Source: an uncultured Alistipes sp.
Lineage (GTDB): Bacteria > Bacteroidota > Bacteroidia > Bacteroidales > Rikenellaceae
Assembly (NCBI GenBank): GCA_938014215.1
Contig: CALLRW010000030.1
Coordinates: forward strand, 1 to 19,607
Length of the DNA stretch: 19,607 bases
Direction of reading: 5' to 3'
Shown: in pieces, positions 1-7,462 of the stretch
Layout: every line of letters begins with the position of its first letter
Position numbering within the stretch: position 1 is the first letter of the stretch
Made by a program: the position numbers and the translations under genes
Notes under the pieces: model-generated
What the model was told of the DNA's origin: nothing
Database searches by the model: none
The model's input: the letters and a program-made list of their open reading frames with translations, nothing else

Positions 1-57
1 GAACGTGGATGATGTACCGGACGAGAAGACAATCTGGAAGTATCGCGAAGCCCTCTT
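1..57 (+). mobile_element. IS5-family transposase gene fragment
   Basis: Read on the plus strand from base 2, the frame encodes NVDDVPDEKTIWKYREAL, which matches the PD-x-x-T-I-W-x-(F/Y)-R-E-x-L signature near the N-terminus of IS5-family transposases. The match stops abruptly at about position 55. Beyond it the same frame runs into sequence that belongs, on the other strand, to hsdS, and it stops at 98-100. The piece is therefore an internal fragment of a transposase gene whose 5' part lies left of the window and whose 3' part is missing. It abuts the broken end of hsdS, which fits an IS insertion followed by deletion. A chimeric contig end would look the same. The family call rests on the motif only. 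Confidence 0.6.
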
Positions 58-1078
58 TAATATTTCCAAGATTTTTAATTTGGATATTGGGCAATCCTGA
101 TCCTACTCGTAAGGACATGATATATTTCTCATTGTTTTTGAGTAACTGATAGATGAATAGGTTGTTTATTCCATCCTTTGCATCAATCGTATAACAATGT
201 CCTCCACTCCAAAAGGGTGTAGTCATAAAGTTGACATAACCACACGAATTGCCGCCTTCGCTTATCGTGATAGTATTTGCCTTCGTATTGTATGTATCTA
301 AATACCCGGAAGGAGTAATTCCTCCATTTATGACAGGATATTTTGCGTTAGAGAACAATACGTCCTTATTGACTTGTTCGCCTTTCTTTATTGTCGTTAT
401 TTTATTTATTTTTTGTTCTTTCCAGGGTTCGGAGAAACCGGGGAGACGGAGTTTAGCGGAGAGGAGTCGCTGCATCAAGCCGCGTTTGCGCAGGGCGAGT
501 CTTTCAACCAGCCGCACCTGCTTTTCAATCGCCTCATCCCACACGCCCAACACCTCCGCAATCTTCCGCTGCTCCGCCAGCGGCGGAACAGCAATTTTAT
601 ATGCAGCAACAGAATCCGCGGGAACTCTTTTTTGTCCAGCGCTTCCTGTCATTTGTGACTCAAGGCGTTTCCTAAATGCATAGCTTTGTGTGTGATAATA
701 TACAAATTTATTATCCTGCTGGCATCTAATTACGTGGAACTCTGTACTTCCAAAGCCATCATCCTTCGTTATTTTATCTAATAAGGCTCCTTTCCCATTT
801 TCAAAACACGGAGTAATTTTCGCAATAATTACATCGCCTTTTCTAAAAGGTGTAAGTCCGGGTTTGATAGAATCTATAGGCAAGATATTTTCATTTATGA
901 CTCCACCTTGTTCTGAGATGTCCGACATTGCTAGAAAAGTTACAACCTTAGAGGTAATCTTTCCTTTGCTAGGGTTTATTTCTGCAATATTCCCTAATGT
1001 TTTCACCTCCCACTCCTGCGGAATAATCCCCAGCGCCGTCGCCTTATAGCCTTGTGGTATGTTGGTATCGTGTGTCAT
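2..1078 (-). CDS. hsdS: Type I restriction specificity subunit HsdS, 3' end lost
   Basis: This is the DNA-recognition subunit of a type I restriction-modification enzyme. It was found by reading the minus strand from the ATG at 1078 (MTHDTNIPQGYKATALGIIP). An in-frame ATG seven codons upstream at 1099 overlaps the preceding gene's stop and is an alternative start. The product has a first target-recognition domain (about residues 20-165), the conserved spacer motif PPLAEQRKIAEVL followed by a helix (about 165-215), and a second recognition domain (about 230-340) ending GSGLPNIQIKNLGNIK. At that point a family member should enter its second PLP-x-EQ helix. Instead the frame runs without a stop through EGFAILPDC into antisense IS5-transposase sequence and off the window edge. 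The second spacer helix, which helps set the distance between recognition domains and contacts HsdM, is missing, so the subunit is probably altered or dead. It is the last gene of the hsd operon. Confidence 0.82.
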   Translation of the reverse strand, partial: MTHDTNIPQGYKATALGIIPQEWEVKTLGNIAEINPSKGKITSKVVTFLAMSDISEQGGVINENILPIDSIKPGLTPFRKGDVIIAKITPCFENGKGALLDKITKDDGFGSTEFHVIRCQQDNKFVYYHTQSYAFRKRLESQMTGSAGQKRVPADSVAAYKIAVPPLAEQRKIAEVLGVWDEAIEKQVRLVERLALRKRGLMQRLLSAKLRLPGFSEPWKEQKINKITTIKKGEQVNKDVLFSNAKYPVINGGITPSGYLDTYNTKANTITISEGGNSCGYVNFMTTPFWSGGHCYTIDAKDGINNLFIYQLLKNNEKYIMSLRVGSGLPNIQIKNLGNIKEGFAILPDCLLVRYIIHV

Positions 1079-1092
1079 TGTTGTAACTGGCT

Positions 1093-1827
1093 TTACCATG
1101 TTTTTTCAAATCGGAACTGAAGGATTCCTCGCAGAATGTTGTTGAGGTCTATTTTGTCCACGCTATATATACCGGGTGGAACCAATTGCCTTATTTTGTT
1201 CAGCTTATTGAAAGTTTCCTCGGAAATCGGGGAAGAATCCAAGTAATAGATTTTGTGGTCAATATGATATACATCCTGATATTTGATAGCTATTAAGTCG
1301 GACTCACGGACTATGACGGAGGTCATGTAGGGCATTTGGGGTACCAGTTTTTTGCTGTGGACAAGACTGTTCCATATTTTTGATGAAATCTCGTGCAATT
1401 TGGCTCGGTCTTCTTCTGCGAACAGACATGTGCCGACCACTCCATCCAGTTCCTCCTGGCTGCGACAATTCTTGTATATGTTAATCGGGTAACAATATAC
1501 GAAGGTTTTCAACCCACCCGGGAGAAACATGGAGGATTGCACATAAATCATTGAGCCGATGGAAAACTCAATGGGGCGATGCAGTTTTGCTCCACTGTTG
1601 CAGATGTCCATGTGGTCCTTCTCCCGTTTGAAGAAAAACAGCGGCTGGTGTTCCATTTGTTGGATTTTCAGCTTTTCCTGCTCCAGCTTGTGTTGCTCCT
1701 GTTGCAGTTTATGTTGTTTGCAGAGTACGACTGCGGTAACAATGGCTGTAAACACAGAGGTAATACCGAGAATGATATTCCCGATGTCGCCCCATGTCGA
1801 AAGAGTCATATTGAGGAACATGCTCAT
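1093..1827 (-). CDS. Membrane-anchored coiled-coil protein of unknown function
   Basis: This 244-residue protein is not one I recognise by family. It opens with a hydrophobic segment (about residues 14-37, IGNIILGITSVFTAIVTAVV) that should be one transmembrane helix. A strongly charged Gln/Glu/Lys heptad stretch follows (about 38-60), a likely short coiled coil. The rest, about 185 residues, looks globular. The segment after the coil contains I-C-N-S-G-A, similar to I-W-N-N-G-R in the preceding gene's product, so the two may share a beta-rich module. Its start overlaps the stop of the upstream gene by 4 bases, and its stop overlaps or nearly touches the hsdS start, so all three are probably translationally coupled. 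This position inside an hsd operon suggests a partner of the RM enzyme or a linked defence function. That role is inference only. Confidence 0.75.
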   Translation of the reverse strand: MSMFLNMTLSTWGDIGNIILGITSVFTAIVTAVVLCKQHKLQQEQHKLEQEKLKIQQMEHQPLFFFKREKDHMDICNSGAKLHRPIEFSIGSMIYVQSSMFLPGGLKTFVYCYPINIYKNCRSQEELDGVVGTCLFAEEDRAKLHEISSKIWNSLVHSKKLVPQMPYMTSVIVRESDLIAIKYQDVYHIDHKIYYLDSSPISEETFNKLNKIRQLVPPGIYSVDKIDLNNILRGILQFRFEKTW

Positions 1828-2264
1828 AGTGTAATTACCTTGGTGGTTACGTTGTTCTGTCCGGATTCATCGTCCCATATCAGTTTGAGCGTTAATTTGT
1901 GGGGACAGCCAATCGTTAGATAGAGTTTGAGTTCGGCATCGTCTTGCGGGTTCATAATCTCGTATGGGAATATTTCATCGTTCATGACGATTAGACCTTT
2001 AACATCAAGCCCTTTAACTCGAATATTCCGAGCTACAGCCCGGCCATTGTTCCAAATTCGAAGCGTCCGGGGGCTTTTGGTATTCTGCGAAATCTCCGCG
2101 CGGATATCGGCTTTTTTGTTTGCTTGCTCCTCTTTCTGCAGCTGTTTCAGTTGATAAGAGTTGATTAACCGTTCTTGTTGTTTCAGTCTCCGGTCGTGCG
2201 CGAAATAGGTATACAGACTGACGGCAAGAGCTGCGGCCGAAATAATAAGCGTCCAAGTCTCCAT
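1824..2264 (-). CDS. Small membrane-anchored protein, unknown function, in hsd operon
   Basis: This 146-residue protein has an N-terminal hydrophobic helix (about residues 4-22, WTLIISAAALAVSLYTYFA). A basic, Gln/Lys-rich coiled-coil-like stretch (about 24-55) and a compact C-terminal domain rich in predicted beta strand (about 60-146) follow. It begins 10 bases after the hsdM stop and overlaps the next gene by 4 bases. It has the same topology as that gene's product (helix, charged coil, beta domain), so the two may be diverged paralogues or partners in one membrane complex. I cannot assign a family. Both genes look richer in A and T than hsdM, which suggests a separate origin. Confidence 0.75.
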   Translation of the reverse strand: METWTLIISAAALAVSLYTYFAHDRRLKQQERLINSYQLKQLQKEEQANKKADIRAEISQNTKSPRTLRIWNNGRAVARNIRVKGLDVKGLIVMNDEIFPYEIMNPQDDAELKLYLTIGCPHKLTLKLIWDDESGQNNVTTKVITL

Positions 2265-2274
2265 ATTGGCCTTT

Positions 2275-3801
2275 TTAATATCCCAACTCCTTCAGATAAC
2301 CATCCATCCGGACATGCACCTCGGCAAGCTCCTTTTCCAGCGCATCAATCTCCTGCTGCACGGCCGTAATGTCGATTTCGGGCTCCTCCTCGAAGGTGTC
2401 CACATAGCGCGGGATGTTGAGGTTGTAGTCGTTCTCGGCAATCTCCTCGCGCCGGGCCACGTAGGCGTAGCGCTCCTCGACGATGCCCGGCTTGAGTTCG
2501 CCCTGCGCAAAGCGGCGGTAGGTCGTGACGATGTGGTCGATATCCTCGTCGCGCAGCCGGTTCTGGTTCTTGCCGTTCTCAAATTCGCGGCTGGCGTCGA
2601 TGAAGAGCACGTCGGTCGTCGTCTTGGCCTTGTTGAAGATGGCGATGGCGGCCGGGATGCCCGTTCCGTAGAAGAGGTTGGCCGGGAGTCCGATGATGGC
2701 CTCGACGAGGTTCTCCTCAACGGTCTGCTGGCGGATTTTCCCCTCGCTGGCGCCGCGGAACAGCACGCCGTGGGGAACGACGACGCCCACCTTGCCGTGT
2801 TCGTTGGCCACCTCGATCATGTGGCAGATGAAGGCCCAGTCGCCCTTGCTCTTGGGCGGAATGCCGCGCCAGAAGCGGTTGTAGGGGTCGTCGGCCGCCT
2901 CGTCGGCACCCCACTTTTCGAGCGAGAAGGGGGGATTGGCCACGACGGTGTCGAACTTCATCAGCGCGTCGCCCTCTTTGAGCTTCGGGTTGCGCAGCGT
3001 GTCGCCCCAGCGGATCGTGGCGCTGTCGAAACCGTGGAGCAGCATGTTCATCATGGCCAGCGCCCAGGTGCTGCCGTTGAGCTCTTGACCGTAGAGCGAG
3101 AAGTTGTCGGAGCCTACCTCGCGGCCTGCCTTGATGAGCAGGGAACCCGAGCCGCACGTCGGGTCGCAGATGCGCGAGCCGGGGGCGCTCTTGGTCAGTC
3201 GTGCCAGCAGGGTCGAAACCTCCTTCGGTGTAAAAAATTCTCCAGCCTTCTTCCCGGCGTCGCTGGCGAACTTCTCGATAAGGAACATGTAGGCATCGCC
3301 GATGACATCGTTGTTCGCAAGGTGTGACTCGTCGAACTGCAGCCGCTCGTCCGAGAAGTCGATAAGCAGCTGTTTCAGTCGGGCGTTGCGCTCCTTCGTT
3401 TCGCCGAGGTTGCTGCTGTTGAAGCTGATGTTGCGGAAGATGCCGCTGCCGTCCTCGCTGCTCAGCTTTTCGCGGTTGGCAAATTCGAGGTCGGCCAGCG
3501 CAATGTCAATCAGTTCGCCGATATTGGGCTCGTTGCGGTGCTCGAAGAGGTAGTCGAACGAACTCTTCTCGGGGACCTGGAACCGTTCGCGGCGCATGGC
3601 TCTCTGGGCACGCTCCGTGTCGCCGTCGTAGCGCTGGAGGTACTCCTTGTATTTCGCCTTGCTGACATCGCTGACGTACTTCAGGAACAGCATCGTGAGG
3701 ATGTAGTCCTTGTACTGGCTGGGGTCAATCACGCCCCGGAAGGTGTCGCAGGCCTGCCATACGACTTTGTTAATCTCTTCCTGTGTAACTTTACCGTTCA
3801 T
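2275..3801 (-). CDS. hsdM: Type I restriction-modification DNA methyltransferase subunit HsdM
   Basis: HsdM transfers a methyl group from S-adenosylmethionine to adenine N6 at the site chosen by HsdS. It acts either as a stand-alone methylase (M2S1) or inside the restriction complex with HsdR. The 508-residue product is of normal length for the family. An N-terminal helical HsdM domain (about 8-150) precedes the N6-methyltransferase domain. The latter has the AdoMet-binding motif I DPTCGSGSLL at 213-222 and the catalytic motif IV NPPF at 289-292. A C-terminal helical tail follows. The start overlaps the end of the half-size HsdS gene by 11 bases, indicating coupled translation. The small membrane-protein gene begins 10 bases after its stop. 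Confidence 0.96.
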   Translation of the reverse strand: MNGKVTQEEINKVVWQACDTFRGVIDPSQYKDYILTMLFLKYVSDVSKAKYKEYLQRYDGDTERAQRAMRRERFQVPEKSSFDYLFEHRNEPNIGELIDIALADLEFANREKLSSEDGSGIFRNISFNSSNLGETKERNARLKQLLIDFSDERLQFDESHLANNDVIGDAYMFLIEKFASDAGKKAGEFFTPKEVSTLLARLTKSAPGSRICDPTCGSGSLLIKAGREVGSDNFSLYGQELNGSTWALAMMNMLLHGFDSATIRWGDTLRNPKLKEGDALMKFDTVVANPPFSLEKWGADEAADDPYNRFWRGIPPKSKGDWAFICHMIEVANEHGKVGVVVPHGVLFRGASEGKIRQQTVEENLVEAIIGLPANLFYGTGIPAAIAIFNKAKTTTDVLFIDASREFENGKNQNRLRDEDIDHIVTTYRRFAQGELKPGIVEERYAYVARREEIAENDYNLNIPRYVDTFEEEPEIDITAVQQEIDALEKELAEVHVRMDGYLKELGY

Positions 3802-4357
3802 CTTTATATATTTTTGTCAATTTATAATCGGTGATTTGCCGGCGGCGCTCTGCGATGGCCTTGTAGAGGGCCTGTTCGCGGCGATGCAGGCGGGTGAGGG
3901 CAATGCAGGCCCGCTGTCGCTCCAGTGGGGGGAGCGGTATCTCGAACTCCTCAAGGTCAGCCTTGCTGAGCGAGGCGATGGCCGACCCTTGGGCCTGCGC
4001 CGTCAACAGCTGCCGGGTGGATGGCAGATTGAGGAATCCGCAGAGGTATTCGGGCAGGATGCGGGTCGGGTTGTCGATTCGGATAATCAGAAACGAGGGT
4101 GAGGCCACGCACGGCCCGAGTTGCGTTGGGGCGATGGCGCAGAAATTCTTGCCACCCTTGGCGGCGAGCAGCAGGTCGCTTTCTGTCAGCAGATGGCGGG
4201 CGGCCTTGGAACTGACGGTGGTTGTCGGTCGGACGGTCGGACGGATGTTCCCCTCCTCGTCGAAATCGTTCACCTGAAGGTAGCAGGTGTCAGGCGAAGG
4301 GGCGTTTTTCAGGTAAACTCCCGTCTGGATGGTGGCAATATCTTTCAGTTTTACCAT
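3791..4357 (-). CDS. Half-size HsdS-like specificity protein with one recognition domain
   Basis: This 188-residue protein resembles one half of a type I specificity subunit. It has a single target-recognition domain (about 1-125) followed by the conserved spacer segment LSKADLEEFEIPLPPLERQR and a helix (about 128-172). Full HsdS proteins carry two such halves and are about 400 residues long. Half-size S proteins are known in some systems to act as dimers that recognise palindromic sites. This one is the first gene after the operon promoter and overlaps hsdM by 11 bases. It could be the working S subunit for HsdM, which would leave the larger truncated HsdS at the operon end redundant, or it could be an accessory or regulatory subunit. 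The start ATG at 4357 lies about 15 bases from the predicted transcription start. Confidence 0.85.
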   Translation of the reverse strand: MVKLKDIATIQTGVYLKNAPSPDTCYLQVNDFDEEGNIRPTVRPTTTVSSKAARHLLTESDLLLAAKGGKNFCAIAPTQLGPCVASPSFLIIRIDNPTRILPEYLCGFLNLPSTRQLLTAQAQGSAIASLSKADLEEFEIPLPPLERQRACIALTRLHRREQALYKAIAERRRQITDYKLTKIYKDER

Positions 4358-4379
4358 TTTTTTCTCTGTAGGTTTATTA

Positions 4380-4411
4380 CAAAGGTATGTGCTTTACCCG
4401 ACAAAAGCAAA
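4380..4411 (-). promoter_or_regulatory. Bacteroidota-type promoter of the hsd operon
   Basis: On the minus strand a -33 element TTTG (4408-4411) and a -7 element TACCTTTG (4380-4387, matching TAnnTTTG) are separated by 20 bases. That is the normal spacing for the Bacteroidota housekeeping sigma factor. Transcription would begin near 4373, leaving a leader of about 15 bases before the half-size HsdS ATG at 4357. The hsd operon therefore has its own promoter and does not depend on the mobilization genes. Confidence 0.7.
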
Positions 4412-4483
4412 TTATTTTCGAAAAAAAATCACAATACAAACTCTACAAATGTTTCGATTGAGCGAGTTTCTTCACTTTGTGAA

Positions 4484-4513
4484 GAAAAATATCCGGCTGT
4501 TCGACCGGATATT
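4484..4513 (-). terminator. Intrinsic terminator after the relaxase gene
   Basis: A perfect 9-bp stem (AATATCCGG at 4488-4496, CCGGATATT at 4505-4513, 8-base loop) lies 24 bases past the relaxase stop. Read on the minus strand it is followed by a run of T residues. A second perfect hairpin comes just beyond it (TTTCTTCAC at 4467-4475 with GTGAAGAAA at 4479-4487). Together they separate the mobilization operon from the hsd promoter. Confidence 0.7.
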
Positions 4514-4536
4514 CTCTTTGTCTTTCAGGGCAGGTG

Positions 4537-5961
4537 TTATCGTTTAATGGTGTGTCGCCGGATGACGGGGCGTTCGGGGCGGACGGGGTAGCCCAGGCGG
4601 GTCATGAGCTCCACATACCGTTGGCGGAACCAGGCGTGCGCGGGTTGGCGGTCGATGAGCAGTTGGAAGCCTCCGGGGCCGTTCGGGTCGCGTTGCAGGC
4701 GGATCTCGGTATTCGAGACGTCGAAGCGGTGCGAATACTCCGGGGCGCGGAGCTCGCCCGAGACGTAGAGGGGCTTCATGGCGATGATCTCGCGGGCGCC
4801 CGACTCCGAGAGGCCCATGTCGCGGCAGTATTCGCCCCAGCTAATCAGTGTCTGTGTGTCGGGCAGCCAGTGTTCGATGCGGTCGAGCTTCGTTTGCAGC
4901 TGCTGTTCGGCCTGCTCATGCCGAGCTTTCTCCTCGCGGTTGGCACGGTTCAGCGTCCCGATCTGCTCGTGCAGGGCGGCGTTCTCCGCGTTGAGGCGGT
5001 CGATCTCTTGCTGCTGCCGCTTGACACGCGAAGTGCCGATCATCGCCCCGATCCCCTCGACGATGTTCGACCCGACCTCCGCCGCGGCGTTTTTCAACCG
5101 GACACCCTTCAGCTCGCCCTTCACGCTCTTCAGCTCGGCCTCGGTGCGGTTCAGTTCGGCGCTCTTCTGCGCCTGGAGCGTGGCGGTCTGTTCGTATTCG
5201 GTGCGCACCTGCCGCTCCTGTTGTTTAAGCTGCTCGACGGCCTTCCGCTTCTGCTCTTCGAGACGGAGTAGCGCGTCGATGTTCTCCTGCAGATCCTGCT
5301 GCTGGGCGATGGCCTGGCGGTAGAACTCCTGCGTGGTGATGTGGCGTGCCTCCGAACCGTTGATGCCGCGCTCCAGTCCGTATTTGGACATCGCCGCGGC
5401 ATAGCTGTCCTGGTACTGCTTGAGCCGGACGCGCGACATGACGTCGTCGGCGCAGAGACGGGGCCGTGCGGCGGATTTCGGGCGATAGTGCCGCTTGCCC
5501 GGTGCTTCGGATGCGACAGCGCGGGCCTTACGGCGCTCGCCCGTGACGATCGGCACCACGGCGGCGTGGATATGCGGGGTCGATTCGTCGCGGTGTACGA
5601 CGGCCGAGACGACATTCTCCGCCCCGAAGGTCTCGCGCAGCCAAGCGAGGTTGTCGGCGCACCACTCCGGAAGCCGCCCCTCCTCCTCGATGCGCTTCAT
5701 CGCGTCGTGCGAACCGGTCAGCATGACGCGGATCACCCGCACCTGGTTCGTCCCGATCTTGCGCGTGAGGCCGGCGTGTTCGAGGCGGTAGTTGATCGCC
5801 TCCGTGCGGTCGGCCACCTCCTCGGGGAACTCGATGAGCTCCTCGTTGAGGCAGGTGCGTTCGGGCGAAGCGTTGGTGGGTATCTTCGTGCGGGCGATGT
5901 GGGCGGTCATGGCCGCTTCGTTGCCCGGGGCTTTGTCGAGATGCAGGACGGCATATCCCAT
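4537..5961 (-). CDS. mobV: MobV-family relaxase (Mob/Pre plasmid-recombination type)
   Basis: This relaxase should nick the element at oriT and carry the strand into a recipient, using a helper element's mating apparatus. I chose the start at 5961 because MGYAVLHLDKAPG is the usual MobV beginning. The open frame extends 23 codons upstream to 6030, but those residues look unrelated to the family. Counting from 5961 (474 residues), H21-I-A-R corresponds to the motif I HxxR, whose histidine is the DNA-linking nucleophile in the MobM prototype. H123-x-D-E with PH130-I-H132 is the metal-binding motif III. The catalytic domain ends near residue 200. Two long coiled coils follow (about 215-290 and 312-367), a likely dimerisation or DNA-binding region. 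It lies directly downstream of the inverted-repeat region proposed as oriT and ends in a strong terminator. All catalytic residues are present, so it is probably functional. Confidence 0.93.
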   Translation of the reverse strand: MGYAVLHLDKAPGNEAAMTAHIARTKIPTNASPERTCLNEELIEFPEEVADRTEAINYRLEHAGLTRKIGTNQVRVIRVMLTGSHDAMKRIEEEGRLPEWCADNLAWLRETFGAENVVSAVVHRDESTPHIHAAVVPIVTGERRKARAVASEAPGKRHYRPKSAARPRLCADDVMSRVRLKQYQDSYAAAMSKYGLERGINGSEARHITTQEFYRQAIAQQQDLQENIDALLRLEEQKRKAVEQLKQQERQVRTEYEQTATLQAQKSAELNRTEAELKSVKGELKGVRLKNAAAEVGSNIVEGIGAMIGTSRVKRQQQEIDRLNAENAALHEQIGTLNRANREEKARHEQAEQQLQTKLDRIEHWLPDTQTLISWGEYCRDMGLSESGAREIIAMKPLYVSGELRAPEYSHRFDVSNTEIRLQRDPNGPGGFQLLIDRQPAHAWFRQRYVELMTRLGYPVRPERPVIRRHTIKR

Positions 5962-6064
5962 GGTACGGTCGTTTTTCGAGGGTTGTGTGGTTGAAGAGGG
6001 GACCGCCTCGGCGGTCGGCGTGCGCAGCACGACAGGGGGTGTCCAGAGGGGCTTGACCCTTTGG

Positions 6065-6149
6065 CCTATTGGGGCTTTTTCAGCGTCGGCGGGCCGATGC
6101 GTCGGAAAAAGCCCTAATAGGCTATGGCTTTTTCCTTGGGGGAAAAGCC
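6065..6149. other. Candidate origin of transfer (oriT) inverted repeats
   Basis: Between the primase stop and the relaxase start lies an imperfect 17-bp inverted repeat, CCTATTGGGGCTTTTTC at 6065-6081 and GAAAAAGCCCTAATAGG at 6105-6121, with one mismatch. A second hairpin follows at once, GGCTTTTTCC at 6126-6135 with GGAAAAGCC at 6141-6149. The motif GGCTTTTTC occurs in both arms, so the hairpins are partly interchangeable. MobV relaxases act on inverted repeats placed just upstream of their own gene, as here. No nick site can be fixed from sequence alone. The hairpins could also attenuate transcription between the primase and mob genes. Confidence 0.6.
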
Positions 6150-6205
6150 GCGGTCGCGAAGCGGCCGATGGGTGGGCGACGGTTCCGGCGTCATTCCGGG
6201 CGACG

Positions 6206-7090
6206 TTACAACTTGCGGCCGCGACGACGCGGCGTGCGGGAAACCTTCGCGGACGATCGGAGTGATTCGTTCAGATCCTTGTGGGCTCGGTAGTTCTCCG
6301 CACGGTCGATGACGGTCGCACCGGGCAGGGCGCTGCGCAGCCGTTCGAGGGTGAGGCGTCCCGCCTCGTCGTTGTCGAGGAAGGCGTGGATCGTGGCGTG
6401 GCGTGCGAGAAACGGAAGGGCGCGGGGAAGGTTGACCACGGAGTTGAGCACGGCGGTGTCGGCGGTCGGCTCCGGCTCGTGTTGCAGTGTCAGGTGAGAG
6501 AGCAGGTCGAAGAACCCTTCGAAGAGCAGCGCCGTGTCGCCGTGCCGGTCGAAGGTCGTGATGGTTTTCGGGGCACTGCTCCCCTTGAACTGCGGGCTGC
6601 GCAGCTCCCACCCTCCGGCATCGTTGCGGAAGCCGATGGCGAAGAAGCGCCGCTCGCCGACGGCGTAGTGAACCTCGCTGCACAGCGCTCCGGCCACGGC
6701 GAGGTCGATGCCGCGTTCGCGCAGATAGCCGATCAGCGCCGGGTGGCGAATCACCCCGACGCCGAGAATCCGCAACGGGGAGTCTTCGCGTGGCGAGGCG
6801 GTCGGGAGGGGCCGGCAGGGGACTTCGTCTGCGGATCCTTTGCGCAGGCTCCGGATGGCTTCTGCCATGCTGCACCCTTCGAGGCGCATGACCAGCTGGA
6901 GGAGTGTGCCCCCTTCTCCCAGTCCGAAGTCGTACCAGAGCCCCTTGTCGTAGCGGACGCTGAAGCTGGGGGTGCGCTCCTTGCGCAGCGGCGAGAGGAA
7001 CATGCCGTGGGTGGCGGTTTCGCGGTGGGGCTGCAGTCCCCGGCGGAGGAGATACTCCCGGATGCCGATGCAATCAGAGATCGTCTTCAT
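6206..7090 (-). CDS. Toprim-domain primase-like protein of a mobilizable element
   Basis: This 294-residue protein starts at ATG 7090 (MKTISDCIGIREYLLRRGLQ), immediately after the preceding HTH gene. The frame is open further upstream, but that part is only a shadow of the HTH gene. The N-terminus (about 1-85) resembles the DnaG CHC2 zinc-binding fold (ERTPSFSV, then GLGEGGTLLQLV), yet the cysteine/histidine ligands are absent. The second part is a Toprim domain with the acidic motif E191-G-F-F-D and D239-N-D-E-A-G-R, the residues that bind catalytic magnesium. Such proteins are usual beside MobV relaxases in Bacteroidales mobilizable elements. They are thought to prime second-strand synthesis after transfer or during excised replication. 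The gene is very GC-rich, like mobV, and probably shares its operon. Confidence 0.85.
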   Translation of the reverse strand: MKTISDCIGIREYLLRRGLQPHRETATHGMFLSPLRKERTPSFSVRYDKGLWYDFGLGEGGTLLQLVMRLEGCSMAEAIRSLRKGSADEVPCRPLPTASPREDSPLRILGVGVIRHPALIGYLRERGIDLAVAGALCSEVHYAVGERRFFAIGFRNDAGGWELRSPQFKGSSAPKTITTFDRHGDTALLFEGFFDLLSHLTLQHEPEPTADTAVLNSVVNLPRALPFLARHATIHAFLDNDEAGRLTLERLRSALPGATVIDRAENYRAHKDLNESLRSSAKVSRTPRRRGRKL

Positions 7091-7092
7091 GG

Positions 7093-7383
7093 CTATCGGC
7101 TTTTGATGGGGACGATCCGGTGCAGAGCCGCCTCGACATCGCTGTCGCGGAAGAGCACGCGCCCGCCGATCTTGTGGGCGCGGATCCGCCCGCGGTTCAC
7201 CCAGTCGTTGAGCGTCACAAGCGAGATGCGCAGGCGGCGGGCCGTCTCGCGGCGGGTCAGATAGTTCGGCGTCTCGGCGGAGGGTTCGGGGTGGAGCTGC
7301 CGCAACTCGTCGCGCAGCGATTTGCGAATCATCTCCGAGAGCTGATCGGCGGTCATGCCGCTCAGAAAGATTTCCTTGGTCAT
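7093..7383 (-). CDS. Excisionase-like helix-turn-helix DNA-binding protein
   Basis: This 96-residue protein has a MerR/excisionase-type winged HTH (about residues 42-90): LTRRETARRLRISLVTLNDW, then VNRGRIRAHKIGGRVLFRDSDV, the usual helix-turn-helix and wing. A short helical N-terminal extension precedes it. Proteins of this class in Bacteroidales mobilizable elements bind near attachment sites or their own promoter, assist excision and control downstream genes. It is the first gene of the HTH-primase-relaxase block and is followed within 3 bases by the primase start, so it may act as both excision factor and operon regulator. That double role is inferred from position and domain. Confidence 0.85.
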   Translation of the reverse strand: MTKEIFLSGMTADQLSEMIRKSLRDELRQLHPEPSAETPNYLTRRETARRLRISLVTLNDWVNRGRIRAHKIGGRVLFRDSDVEAALHRIVPIKSR

Positions 7384-7462
7384 AACGATTCGAATTTGGT
7401 TGATGACGCAAAGAAAGGCTTTCCGAACCCCTCCCGAAAACGGCGAATGGCGTTACAAATCA

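Noticed and set aside
2266..3327. Long plus-strand open frame of 353 codons opposite hsdM
   Set aside because: It is the antisense of a well-conserved methyltransferase gene and encodes low-complexity sequence without any domain. High GC in hsdM keeps other frames open.
5962..6030. Relaxase start at 6030
   Set aside because: The 23 additional residues are unlike MobV N-termini, whereas MGYAVLHLDK at 5961 is the usual beginning.
6206..7411. Longer version of the primase gene starting at 7411
   Set aside because: The extra N-terminal 107 residues are the out-of-frame shadow of the HTH gene at 7093-7383. The family-like sequence begins at ATG 7090.
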